From CAZFHZ01 sp964519015 (GTDB lineage: Bacteria; Blakebacterota; Blakebacteria; Blakebacterales; CAYUVJ01), in contig CAZFHZ010000060.1 in NCBI GenBank assembly GCA_964519015.1, positions 1 to 19,909 of the forward strand: 19,909 nt of DNA. The letters run 5' to 3'. A program made the translations under genes and the position numbers. Below the pieces are notes generated by a model. That model was given only the letters and a program-made list of their open reading frames with translations, searched no databases and was not told the DNA's origin. Of this stretch, positions 6,859 through 15,239 are shown piece after piece (position 1 is the stretch's first letter; every line of letters begins with the position of its first letter).

Positions 6859-9741
6859 TCACCGCCCCCCCTCGGTGAGGGGATCGGGACGGATGGTCAG
6901 GGTCTGCACCATCTGAGCACCGCCGGCGGTCAGCTTGATCACATAGACACCAGGCTCGGCGCGCTCACCCCGCAAACCCCCGAAGCCACGTCCGCCGCCC
7001 CCCGTGATCTGCTGCATCTGCTCCCCGACCGCGGTCAGGTCTTCGATGCTCATCTGCTCCGAGATCCGGCCGCGCAGCTGCTGGAGCTGTCGCTGCTGGG
7101 TGCGTTCCAGGCCGCTCTGCTCCAGCGCCTGGTCGATCGTCTGCTGCAGCCGCTGTACGAAGGCATTCTTCTGTTCGTCGGTCGGGTTGAAGGTCATGTC
7201 CCAGCGCCAGACGGTCAGCCCCGGGCCGGCCTCGAGGGTCACGTCGCGCCGCATCGTCCCGCTGGGGTCGGTGATCTCCAGGGTGACCCGACCACCGGCC
7301 GATCCCTTCAGCCAGAAGGAGATCGGGGCCCCCTCGGGTGGATTCTGCCCGGCGTACCAGAGGCTCCCCCGGCTGCCGCCCCGGCTGACGTTCAACCACT
7401 GGGTCACGGTGCGGGGCTCGCACAACCAGGCCTCCTGCCCCCGGACTTCGGCAGTGAGCTGCTCGAGGGGGGTGATGTCGTCCAGGATGTAGATGCCGCG
7501 GCCGTGGGTGGCCGCCAGCAGGTCGCGGTCACGCGGATGGACGACCAGGTCGTGCACCGCCACGGTGGGCAGCCCGTTCATCAGGCGGAACCAGGAGGCG
7601 CCTCCATTCACCGAGGCGTAGGCGGCGAACTCGGTGCCCACGAAGAGCAGGTCCGGGTTCTGCGGGTCCTCCTCGATGACGTACACACACCCGCCGTCGG
7701 GCAGGTTATTCGCGATGCTGGTCCAGGTTTGCCCGTAATCGGTGGTCTTGAACACCCAGGGAGTGAACACATCACTCCGGTGTCCATCGAAGGTCAGGTA
7801 GCAGGTCCCCTCGGCGATGCGGGAGGCCTCCACGCGGCTGACCCAGATCCCGTCCGGTACCCCCGGGATACTGCTCCGCACGTTGGTCCAGTGTGTTCCA
7901 CCGTCGCGGGTGAGCTGGACGTTGCCGTCGTCGGTCCCGACCCAGATCAGGTCGGGACGGAGCGGGGATTCCGAGATGGTGATGATCGAGCAGTGGTTCT
8001 CGGCGCCGGTGACGTCGCTGGTCAGCCCACCCGTGTCCCGGTCGATCTTGACCGGGTCGTCGGTGGACAGGTCGGGACTGATGATCATCCAGGTGTCCCC
8101 CCGGTCGACGCTCTTGAAGAGCACGTTCCCCCCGAAGTAGACGGTCCGCGGATTGTGGGGGGAGAGGACGATGGGGGAGCTCCAGTTGAAGCGGAACGGC
8201 GAATTGCGCCAGCCGGCCGCGCTCTGCCGCTCGATCACCTCGGGGGTGGCATACTCGTTCCAGTTGACGGTGTTGTTCCGGTTGGGCCGGATGCTGCCGC
8301 CGCCGCGGGTGAGCGCATCGCGGCGGGAGATCGAGCCCCCCTGGCTCTCCACGTAGACGGTTCGCCAGTCGGTCGGGTCGACCTGGGCGTGGAAGCCGTC
8401 ACCCCCTCCGATCGAGAACCAGTGGTCGGTCAGAATGCCCCGGCTGTCCCGGCTGTTGCTGGGCCCTCCCCAGCTCCCGTTGTCCTGCAACCCGCCGTAG
8501 ACCCAGTAGGGGTCGCGCATGTCAACGCCCAGCATGTAGAACTGCGAGACCGGGAGGGTATCGAAGAAGATGTAGCTGCCGTTGTGGTCGTGGGTCAGGG
8601 AGACCCCGCCGTCGGAACCGATGTAGTAGCGGTCCTTCTGATTCGGGTCGAGCCACATGGCATGGTAGTCGCCGTGGACTCCTGTCTGGGCCCGCTCGAA
8701 AGTCTTCCCGCCATCCAACGACATCATGTAGCTGCCGGTCAGCAGGTAGACCCGCTGGTCGTCGCTTGGGTTGATCCGGATCTGACTGTAGTAGAAGGGA
8801 CGGTTGTTGTAGGCGTTGATGTACCGCCAGGAATCCCCGCCGTTCTCGGAACGGTAGACCCCCGACTTCGGGGTGCTCAGATCGCTCTCATCCGGGTTCG
8901 GTTCGGCCTCGACCAGGGCCATGATGACCCGCGGGTTCTTCCGGTAGACGGACAGCCCGATCCGCCCCGTCTCCCCCGCCGGTAGTCCGCGGGTGAGCTT
9001 GCGCCAGGTCCGGCCGCCGTCGGTGCTCTTGAAAATCCCCCCCCCCGGCCCACCGCTGTCGAACCGGAAGGGCTGGCGAAGACGCTGGTACATGGCGGCG
9101 TAGAGGGTGTTCGGGTTGGAGGGATCCATGACCAGGTCGTTGCACCCGGTCTTCTCATCCACGTAGAAGACCCGGGACCAGGTACGTCCGCCGTCGGTGG
9201 TCTTGAACACCCCCCGGTCGCCGCTGTAGCCCCACAGATGCCCGATCGCTCCCACGTAGACGATGTTCGGATCGCTCGGATGGGTCACCACCCGGGCGAT
9301 CTGGTGGGTCTCCTTCAGGCCCATGTTGGTGAAAGTCTGCCCGCCGTCGGTGGACTTGTAGATCCCGTCCCCCCAGGCGACGCTGTTGCGGTTGTTCGCC
9401 TCGCCGGTGCCGACCCAGAGGATGTCCGGATTCTTCTGGAAGATGGCCACATCGCCGATCGAAGCCGACCCGTAGTCGTCGAAGATCGGTTCCCAGGTGG
9501 TTCCGGCGTTGCGGGAGAGCCATACCCCGCCCGAGGCTGAAGCGACCACCACGAAGCGGAAGTCGCCCTCGAGCGCCTCGATGTCGGTGATCCGGCCGCT
9601 CATGTTGGCCGGGCCGATGCTGCGCCAGGTCAGGTCGCGGACAAGCACTTCGTCCCCCGGCTGCGCCGCCGTCCCGCCGGACCAGAGCAGCACGGCGACC
9701 ACCACGGACAGGCCCGCACTGATACGTCGTTTCGCCGTCAT
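6859..9741 (-). CDS. Secreted Asp-box (BNR/sortilin-like) beta-propeller protein
   Basis: The protein has 960 residues with a Sec signal peptide (MTAKRR, hydrophobic core, GGTAAQ). The body is made of propeller blades marked by Asp-box motifs of the S/T-x-D-x-G-x-T-W type: SRNAGTTW, STDGGQTF, TTDGGRTW, STDGGRTW, SENGGDSW, SVDRGDTW, TRDGGTHW, TTDYGQTW and SVNGGASW. Interspersed lines such as PDILWVGTGEANNRNS are typical of the secreted VPS10/sortilin-like family widespread in Gemmatimonadota, Acidobacteriota and Bacteroidota. The last 200 residues hold a beta-rich domain (VTLEITDPSGTMRRDVTLEAG), a Gln-rich helical stretch (LQQTIDQALEQSGLERTQQRQ) and a final strand domain (PGVYVIKLTAGG). Enzymatic activity is not evident, and sialidase active-site residues were not recognised. 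ATG 9741 is preferred, with GGGAGGAAG upstream; the open frame continues 15 codons further without support. It follows the M14 gene by 50 nt. Confidence 0.9.
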   Translation of the reverse strand: MTAKRRISAGLSVVVAVLLWSGGTAAQPGDEVLVRDLTWRSIGPANMSGRITDIEALEGDFRFVVVASASGGVWLSRNAGTTWEPIFDDYGSASIGDVAIFQKNPDILWVGTGEANNRNSVAWGDGIYKSTDGGQTFTNMGLKETHQIARVVTHPSDPNIVYVGAIGHLWGYSGDRGVFKTTDGGRTWSRVFYVDEKTGCNDLVMDPSNPNTLYAAMYQRLRQPFRFDSGGPGGGIFKSTDGGRTWRKLTRGLPAGETGRIGLSVYRKNPRVIMALVEAEPNPDESDLSTPKSGVYRSENGGDSWRYINAYNNRPFYYSQIRINPSDDQRVYLLTGSYMMSLDGGKTFERAQTGVHGDYHAMWLDPNQKDRYYIGSDGGVSLTHDHNGSYIFFDTLPVSQFYMLGVDMRDPYWVYGGLQDNGSWGGPSNSRDSRGILTDHWFSIGGGDGFHAQVDPTDWRTVYVESQGGSISRRDALTRGGGSIRPNRNNTVNWNEYATPEVIERQSAAGWRNSPFRFNWSSPIVLSPHNPRTVYFGGNVLFKSVDRGDTWMIISPDLSTDDPVKIDRDTGGLTSDVTGAENHCSIITISESPLRPDLIWVGTDDGNVQLTRDGGTHWTNVRSSIPGVPDGIWVSRVEASRIAEGTCYLTFDGHRSDVFTPWVFKTTDYGQTWTSIANNLPDGGCVYVIEEDPQNPDLLFVGTEFAAYASVNGGASWFRLMNGLPTVAVHDLVVHPRDRDLLAATHGRGIYILDDITPLEQLTAEVRGQEAWLCEPRTVTQWLNVSRGGSRGSLWYAGQNPPEGAPISFWLKGSAGGRVTLEITDPSGTMRRDVTLEAGPGLTVWRWDMTFNPTDEQKNAFVQRLQQTIDQALEQSGLERTQQRQLQQLRGRISEQMSIEDLTAVGEQMQQITGGGGRGFGGLRGERAEPGVYVIKLTAGGAQMVQTLTIRPDPLTEGGR

Positions 9742-9791
9742 GTCGGTCTTCCTCCCTGTGATAGGTCGTTGTCCGGCTCTCCACAACCTCC

Positions 9792-12311
9792 TCAGCGCGC
9801 CACGCTGTTCATCAGCGGGTTGAAGAGCAGTTTAAAGGTCCCGTGCGTCTGGGCGCGGCGCTGCACCGCCAGCGGGAGCAGCACCAGTGTCCCCTGCCCG
9901 TAGGGGAGGCTGGCGGCGCCGATCTTATGGAAGATGGCTGCCTCCCCCTGGATCCAGCCGGAGAGCAGGGGATTAGCGTCTCCGAACATGACCGCGACCT
10001 TGGCGGTCGGCGCACCGAAGAAGGTCGCCGGCTCCAGAAGCGCTTCCTGGCCATACATGACGGCCGCCTTCTCGGTCATCCCCCAGGCGATCTCGTCGCT
10101 CGGGTCGACCCGCACCTCCAGGATGGAGCCGGGGCAGACGAACTCACTCCCCCGAGTCACCGCCCACTGGGTGAAAGGTGCTCCGAAGTCCTGGAGGAGG
10201 AGCTCGTTGCTCGAACCTAGAGCCACGATGGTGCCCCCACTGCGGGCGAACCGCTTGAGCGCTTCCAGCCCGGCCTCACCGATCCCCCCCCGGTACTGCT
10301 CCGGCCAGTTGGATCGGGCCCGTCCCTCTACCACCGAGGCCCGCCGGGTGCTGGCGAAGAGGATCACATCGTACTTCGAACGCAGGTCGCCCGCCCCGCG
10401 CAGGTCCTCCGGGTGGACGGTGATCGGCTGCCAGCCGAAGTCGTCCAGGACCAGCCGGGTCCACCCCTCGTCCATGTTCCCCCCCCATTCCTGGTAGAGG
10501 GCCACCCGGGGCGCCCGCTGGAGTTGCCGGGCGGGCCGGGTACTGGAGGCCCAGGCGTCGATGCCCAGTTCCCGTACGATCGGCACCAGGGCCGCCCGGG
10601 CCCCCGATCCCGACACCGTGAAGGAGCCGGCCGGCAGGGTCACGCCTCCGACCGTCACCGGGGCATCGGTCCGCCCCACCCGCAGGCCGGCCCGCAGCAG
10701 CCGCAGGGCGGCGGTGAAGGAGGCGTTCTGGCGGCCGTCGAGCAGGAAGGCGTTGCCGCTCCCGGTGATCCGCCCCGCCGGCAGGGCGACCTCTTCGGCC
10801 GGCGCCCCCTGCCAGGTGAAGGGCTCGTCCACGAAGACCGTCTCGACTCCCATCTGCATGCCCAGGCTCCAGCCCGTCACGTCGTAGGGGCGCTCCGTGC
10901 TCGGGTAGACCTGCGGTTCGAGCAGGTCCTTGGCAAAGTTACGGAAGACCTGGGCCATCGGGATCACCCAGCTCCCGGCCGGGTACTCCTTCCCCCCGGC
11001 GGTGAAGGGGGCCTCGGCCCGCGCGATCTTCACCCCGCCGATACTGAGCACCTGCAGGAGCTTGACCGCCGTGGGCCGGTCGTGCTGGTCGGCCGGGACC
11101 ACGATGGCGTAGGGGCTGCCCGCCTCTCCCCGCTCTACCGTGCGCCGGTTGACGGCCTGGATCCCCTCCAGCAGGTTAGCCCGCATGTCGGCGGCCGCAT
11201 CCAGCAGGGCGAAGGTGAAGATCAGCTCGTAGTCCACGATGTCGCGCAGCCGCCAGGTGCCCCCCGGCCAGGGAACCAGGTAGTTGGTGGTGGCCGGCAC
11301 GTCGTGCTTCGGGTTCTCCACCGGGGAGGCCAGGTTGGCGCTGGCCATCTCGGTGAGCATGCCGACCATGTTGTGCCACCAGCCGGTCCAGGCCATCGCC
11401 CCCTGCCACCAGTAGGTGTACGACTGGCCGTAGACCACGCCCGGCTTGCCGGCCGTATCCAGCGCCTGCCCCTGCACGAAGCCGAGCAGTCCGGCGGTGC
11501 GGTAGATCCAGGGGTCCACGTTCGGGTTGGGGGGACCGGCGGCCGGCATCACGAACAGGCGCGCCCCCCGGTTGCCCATCTGGTGCTCGTCCAGCCAGAT
11601 GAGCGGGAACCAGTCGTGGTAGAGCACCCGGCTGAGCAGCCGGGTCTCCGCCAGCGCGTTCATATAAGCGTCCCGGTTGTCGTCATGCCCGGCGTACGGG
11701 TGGTACAACCAGGGCATCCCGCTCCCCTGGTACTCGGTGCCGAAGGTCTGGTTGTGCCAGTCGGTCACCATGGCCTGCCCGTCCGGGTTGAGGCTGGGGA
11801 AGATCAGGGTCACCGTGTTCTCCAGGATGTTCCGGATATAGGGGCTCTCCTCGGTGGCCAGCCGGTGGACCGCCTCCAGGACCATCTGCGAGGAGCCGAT
11901 CTCGGTGGAGTGGATGTTCAGGGTGATGCAGACGACCGTTTTCCCCTCGGTGACCAGACGCTGGGCCTCCGCTTCGGTGGCCACGCTCTTCGGGTCGTAG
12001 AGCCGGCGGCTGATCCCCTTGATCCGCTCCAGATCCCGCATATTGGCCTCACTGGTCACCACCACCATGATGAAGTCACGCCCCTGGGTGGTCGGCCCCA
12101 GCACCTCCACCTTGACCCGTTCACTGGCCTGGTCGGCCAGCTTCATGTAAGCGAGGATCTGGTCCCAGCCGGCCAGCTTGTCATCGCTCCCGACCCTGAA
12201 GCCGAGGAAGGCCTCGGGAGTGGGGAGCTGCTGGGCGCGGGTGGACAGGGGGGCGAGCAGCAGGACGGCCAGGACGAGGAGGCCACGGGTCCGGTTTCGG
12301 GCGGCGGACAT
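9792..12311 (-). CDS. Secreted M14-family zinc carboxypeptidase-like protein
   Basis: The protein has 839 residues with a signal peptide (about 1-26, ending LSTRAQ). The catalytic domain shows M14 hallmarks: HSTE (H134 and E137, zinc ligands), NPDG (175-178), DDNRDAY (Asn212-Arg213, substrate carboxylate binding), LDEHQ (H243, third zinc ligand) and LTEMAS (E321, the catalytic Glu position). The remaining roughly 500 residues resemble the long C-terminal extension of this large M14 subgroup and include a region like class-I glutamine amidotransferase or ThuA folds (KYDVILFASTRR, GGTIVALGSSNELLLQDFG). It is predicted to trim peptides outside the cytoplasm. The start is ATG 12311 with AGGAG 8 nt upstream; a GTG at 12320 is too close to that site. 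It is first in the operon with the Asp-box and TPR-zincin genes. Confidence 0.92.
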   Translation of the reverse strand: MSAARNRTRGLLVLAVLLLAPLSTRAQQLPTPEAFLGFRVGSDDKLAGWDQILAYMKLADQASERVKVEVLGPTTQGRDFIMVVVTSEANMRDLERIKGISRRLYDPKSVATEAEAQRLVTEGKTVVCITLNIHSTEIGSSQMVLEAVHRLATEESPYIRNILENTVTLIFPSLNPDGQAMVTDWHNQTFGTEYQGSGMPWLYHPYAGHDDNRDAYMNALAETRLLSRVLYHDWFPLIWLDEHQMGNRGARLFVMPAAGPPNPNVDPWIYRTAGLLGFVQGQALDTAGKPGVVYGQSYTYWWQGAMAWTGWWHNMVGMLTEMASANLASPVENPKHDVPATTNYLVPWPGGTWRLRDIVDYELIFTFALLDAAADMRANLLEGIQAVNRRTVERGEAGSPYAIVVPADQHDRPTAVKLLQVLSIGGVKIARAEAPFTAGGKEYPAGSWVIPMAQVFRNFAKDLLEPQVYPSTERPYDVTGWSLGMQMGVETVFVDEPFTWQGAPAEEVALPAGRITGSGNAFLLDGRQNASFTAALRLLRAGLRVGRTDAPVTVGGVTLPAGSFTVSGSGARAALVPIVRELGIDAWASSTRPARQLQRAPRVALYQEWGGNMDEGWTRLVLDDFGWQPITVHPEDLRGAGDLRSKYDVILFASTRRASVVEGRARSNWPEQYRGGIGEAGLEALKRFARSGGTIVALGSSNELLLQDFGAPFTQWAVTRGSEFVCPGSILEVRVDPSDEIAWGMTEKAAVMYGQEALLEPATFFGAPTAKVAVMFGDANPLLSGWIQGEAAIFHKIGAASLPYGQGTLVLLPLAVQRRAQTHGTFKLLFNPLMNSVAR

Positions 12312-12355
12312 GAAGACCACTCCTGTGACGGGGTTACGGGAAGGGTGCCGGAGCG

Positions 12356-12385
12356 AGTCTACCGGCCCCGACCGGGAGCGTGCAA
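12356..12385 (-). promoter_or_regulatory. Possible promoter of the M14 peptidase operon
   Basis: On the minus strand, TTGCAC (12385-12380) and TAGACT (12361-12356; 4 of 6 consensus matches) are 18 nt apart. They sit about 45 nt upstream of the M14 start in the divergent intergenic region. The match is modest. Confidence 0.3.
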
Positions 12386-12419
12386 GCCGGCCCGGGGAGG
12401 GGTGGGATCGTCTCGATGG

Positions 12420-12449
12420 TTGACGGTGGCGCTCCGGGGACGGGATGAT
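12420..12449 (+). promoter_or_regulatory. Possible promoter of the M1 aminopeptidase gene
   Basis: TTGACG (12420-12425; 5 of 6 matches) and GATGAT (12444-12449; 4 of 6) are 18 nt apart, giving a start near 12456. If real, the ATG at 12445 lies inside the promoter and translation must begin at TTG 12484. Confidence 0.4.
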
Positions 12450-12483
12450 ATCCTCTCCCGATCGAAGCCGGAAGAGGTGCCAA

Positions 12484-14124
12484 TTGCTCCCTTGCCGTCG
12501 CCTGCTTCTCCTGCTGCCGCTCCTGCTGTCGGCCGGGGTGAACGCCCCTGTCGACCCCTACCCGCGACAGCCGGACGTGGATGTACAGCACTACCTCTTC
12601 CGGCTCGAGCTGCAGGATGCGGACGACCGAATCGAGGGGGTGGCCGAGTTGACCGTACGGTTCACCGCGGCCGGGCGGAGCTCCTTCGACCTCGACCTGG
12701 CCGGCGTCACGCCCGAGCGGGAGGGGAAAGGGATGGTCGTGCAGACGGTGGAGCGGCTCGCCGGTGAGCGCACCACTCCGCTGACTTGGCGGCACGAGGG
12801 GGACCGGCTTACTCTCACGCTCGACCCACCGACCAATTCCGGCGAGCAGCGCCGCTTCCGGATCGTCTACGGTGGAGTTCCCGCTGACGGACTGATCATC
12901 GGTCGGAACCGGTATGGGGAACGCACCTTCTTCGGCGACAACTGGCCCGACCGGGCCCATCACTGGCTGCCCACCATCGACCACCTCACCGACAAAGCCA
13001 CCTGCGAGTTCGTGGTGACCGCCCCCGCCGCCTACCGGGTGATCGGCAGCGGAGCGCTGGTCGAGGAGACCGACCTGGGGGAAGGGCGCCGGCGGACCCA
13101 CTGGCGTTCCGGGGTTCCCCTGGCCACCAAGGTGATGGTGATCGGAGCGGCCCGCTTCGCCGTCCAGGAACTGGGTACGGTCGCCGGCGTGCCCCTTGCG
13201 ACCTGGGTCTACGAACCCGACCGGGAGGCCGGTTTCCGGGACTACGCCGTGGCCGCCCGGATCCTCCCCTTCTATGTGGCGACGATCGGACCCTTTCCCT
13301 ACGAGAAACTGGCCAACGTGCAGTCCACCACCCGCTACGGCGGGATGGAGAACGCCGGGAACATCTTCTACAGCGAGCGGGCGCGGGGGGATCTGGAGGG
13401 ACTGATCGCTCACGAGATGGCCCACCAATGGTTCGGGGACTCGGTGACCGAGGGGGACTGGTGGCACATCTGGCTGAGCGAGGGCTTCGCCACCTACCTG
13501 ACCGAGCTCTATCTGGAATCCGCCTACGGCCCGGAACGATTGGCCGTCGACATGGCCCGGGACCGCCGGCGGGTAGTCGGCTACTACCGGCGGAATCCCA
13601 CCGCCCCGGTGATCGACACCACCATCACCGACCTGAACCGGCTCCTGAGCACGAACAGCTACCAGAAGGGTTCCTGGTTCCTCCACATGCTGCGCACTAC
13701 CGTGGGGGAAGGCCCCTTCCGGGAGGGATTGCGGACCTACTATGCCCGCTTCCGGGACGGCAATGCGCTCACCGACGACTTCCGCCGGGTCATGGAGGAG
13801 GTCTCCGGGCAGGATCTGGGCGGCTTTTTCGAGGAGTGGCTCTACCGGCCGGGGCATCCGGTGCTGGAGGCGGGCTGGACGCCCGGCTTCCGGGCCGGGG
13901 AGATCCGGCTGGAAGTGGTCCAGACCCAGCCGGGAGCGCCCTTCACCTTCCCCCTCGAGGTGGGGGTCTGGAGCGGAGGGGCGAGCGAACCCCATCTCGA
14001 GCGTTTCGAGGTGGATGAGGGGCGGGAGGCGTTCCGGTTCACGATCCCGGCCCCGCCCGATTCGCTTGTTCTCGATCCCCGGGTGCGGCTGCTCATGGAA
14101 GGACGGGTGGTTCCCCCCGCCTGA
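12484..14124 (+). CDS. Secreted M1-family zinc aminopeptidase
   Basis: The protein has 546 residues. M1 motifs are complete: exopeptidase GGMEN (286-290), HEMAH (310-314) followed after 18 residues by the third zinc ligand Glu333 in WLSEGFATYL, and a probable catalytic Tyr393 in SYQKGSWFLHML. An N-terminal beta domain precedes the catalytic domain. The protein is shorter than PepN-type enzymes and lacks most of their long C-terminal helical domain, ending in a beta domain (about 460-546). The start is TTG 12484: it has GAAGAGG 6 nt upstream and begins a clean signal peptide (MLPCRR, leucine-rich core, cleavage near VNA). An ATG at 12445 is in frame but lacks a ribosome site and overlaps the proposed -10. 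The enzyme would remove N-terminal residues from peptides in the periplasm or outside, complementing the divergent M14 carboxypeptidase. Its stop codon abuts that of the convergent lipoprotein gene. Confidence 0.92.
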   Translation: MLPCRRLLLLLPLLLSAGVNAPVDPYPRQPDVDVQHYLFRLELQDADDRIEGVAELTVRFTAAGRSSFDLDLAGVTPEREGKGMVVQTVERLAGERTTPLTWRHEGDRLTLTLDPPTNSGEQRRFRIVYGGVPADGLIIGRNRYGERTFFGDNWPDRAHHWLPTIDHLTDKATCEFVVTAPAAYRVIGSGALVEETDLGEGRRRTHWRSGVPLATKVMVIGAARFAVQELGTVAGVPLATWVYEPDREAGFRDYAVAARILPFYVATIGPFPYEKLANVQSTTRYGGMENAGNIFYSERARGDLEGLIAHEMAHQWFGDSVTEGDWWHIWLSEGFATYLTELYLESAYGPERLAVDMARDRRRVVGYYRRNPTAPVIDTTITDLNRLLSTNSYQKGSWFLHMLRTTVGEGPFREGLRTYYARFRDGNALTDDFRRVMEEVSGQDLGGFFEEWLYRPGHPVLEAGWTPGFRAGEIRLEVVQTQPGAPFTFPLEVGVWSGGASEPHLERFEVDEGREAFRFTIPAPPDSLVLDPRVRLLMEGRVVPPA

Positions 14125-15225
14125 TCAGGGCCGGATGCGGTGGACCGCCCCCGGGGTGTGGTAGTGGATGTTCGGCCAGCCCAGCCAGGCCTCGGCCTGG
14201 GCGTCCCAGATCCCGATCCAGTCCCCCGGGGCCGGTGAGGTGGCCGTTCCGTCCCCGTTGGTGTCCCCCTTACGGGTATCGTCCCGGTAGGAAGTGAAGG
14301 CCACCCCCGTACCCTGACCGTTCACCAGGACACCCGCCCCCGGATCCAGCACCAGTTCACTCCCAGGCAGGAACTTGATGACCACCCCGTCGGCCAGCGT
14401 CAGAGATCCACCGGCGCCGATCCGCCAGTCCGGGTCGTCGATCACGAAGGGGACCTCACTCTCCCCCCAGTTGCGGGGAGTGCTCACCGTGCCGGTGCGG
14501 ACGAAGACCCCGTTGCGGGTGTTCACATCGAGCAGGTCGGAGGTCGGGAAGAGGTTGGAGTCGTCGAGGTCCAACCCGTCATGGATCGAGAGGGGAATGT
14601 CGTTGGCCCAGAACCGGTTCCCGGTCAGGACCGTCCCGCCCAGCGCGTCCGAGGCGTCGAGGGCACCGTAGTAGTAACTCCCCGCCTTCCCCCCGGTGTT
14701 ATGGACGAACCAGCAGTCCGTCACGCTGGCCTGGGCGGAATAGAGTTCCAGGGTGTTCCGGTAGGCGCCTCCCCCGCCATAGTAGAAGCGGCAGTTGTCG
14801 AAGACCGAGCCCGACCGCCCGTTCAGGCCGATCCGCTCCCAATCCCCCGGCGCGGGTGTCGAGGCCGCCTCGTCCCCGTTGCTGTCCCCGCCGTATCCAT
14901 CGTCGCGGAGCGAGGTAAATACGATCGGTTCTTCAGGAGTCCCATCGGCCAGGATCGTCCCGCCGCTCTCCAGGGTGAGCTTGGGACCCTCCGGGGTGAA
15001 CTTGACGACCGTTCCCGGTTCGATGGTCAACACCGCACTCACCCGCAGGTCCCACTTCCGGATGACATAGACATGGGCGGGCGACCAGACGGTATCGGAG
15101 GTGATGTCGGCGGTGACCTCCACCCGGGCGCCTTCCTCCCCGGGACCGGTGGGGGAGACCTCACAGGCGGTGAGGAGCAGGGTGGTCGCCAGGCCGATAC
15201 TGAGGAGCGGAGTTCGACTCGACAT
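14125..15225 (-). CDS. Parallel beta-helix repeat lipoprotein with duplicated Asp-rich loop
   Basis: The protein has 366 residues. A lipoprotein signal with lipobox LLTAC puts the lipidated Cys at residue 21; the following Glu does not match the inner-membrane retention signal, so an outer-membrane site is likely. The body is rich in right-handed beta-helix strands (LTIEPGTVVKF, GSVFDNCRFYYGG, SVTDCWFVHNTGG, TVLTGNRFWANDIPLSIHDG). A module of about 70 residues occurs twice, near both ends: VVKF...FTSLRDDGYGGDSNGDE...APGDW and VIKF...FTSYRDDTRKGDTNGDG...APGDW. The D-x-N-G-D loops look calcium-binding. The ATG at 15225 has GGGAG upstream and lies 14 nt after the DUF4249 stop, so it is the last gene of the receptor operon. 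Carbohydrate binding or lyase activity is possible for such folds, but no catalytic signature was recognised. Confidence 0.85.
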   Translation of the reverse strand: MSSRTPLLSIGLATTLLLTACEVSPTGPGEEGARVEVTADITSDTVWSPAHVYVIRKWDLRVSAVLTIEPGTVVKFTPEGPKLTLESGGTILADGTPEEPIVFTSLRDDGYGGDSNGDEAASTPAPGDWERIGLNGRSGSVFDNCRFYYGGGGAYRNTLELYSAQASVTDCWFVHNTGGKAGSYYYGALDASDALGGTVLTGNRFWANDIPLSIHDGLDLDDSNLFPTSDLLDVNTRNGVFVRTGTVSTPRNWGESEVPFVIDDPDWRIGAGGSLTLADGVVIKFLPGSELVLDPGAGVLVNGQGTGVAFTSYRDDTRKGDTNGDGTATSPAPGDWIGIWDAQAEAWLGWPNIHYHTPGAVHRIRP

Positions 15226-15239
15226 GGGGGCTCCCGGGA

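Noticed and set aside
6358..8985. Plus-strand open frame of 875 codons opposite the propeller gene
   Set aside because: No recognisable family, signal or ribosome site. It overlaps two real minus-strand genes with clear domains.
10413..12767. Plus-strand open frame of 784 codons opposite the M14 gene
   Set aside because: Shadow of the M14 frame. It also runs across the divergent promoter region into the M1 gene in another frame.
12334..13995. Minus-strand open frame of 553 codons opposite the M1 gene
   Set aside because: Proline/Gly/His-rich shadow; the plus strand has the full M1 zinc motif.
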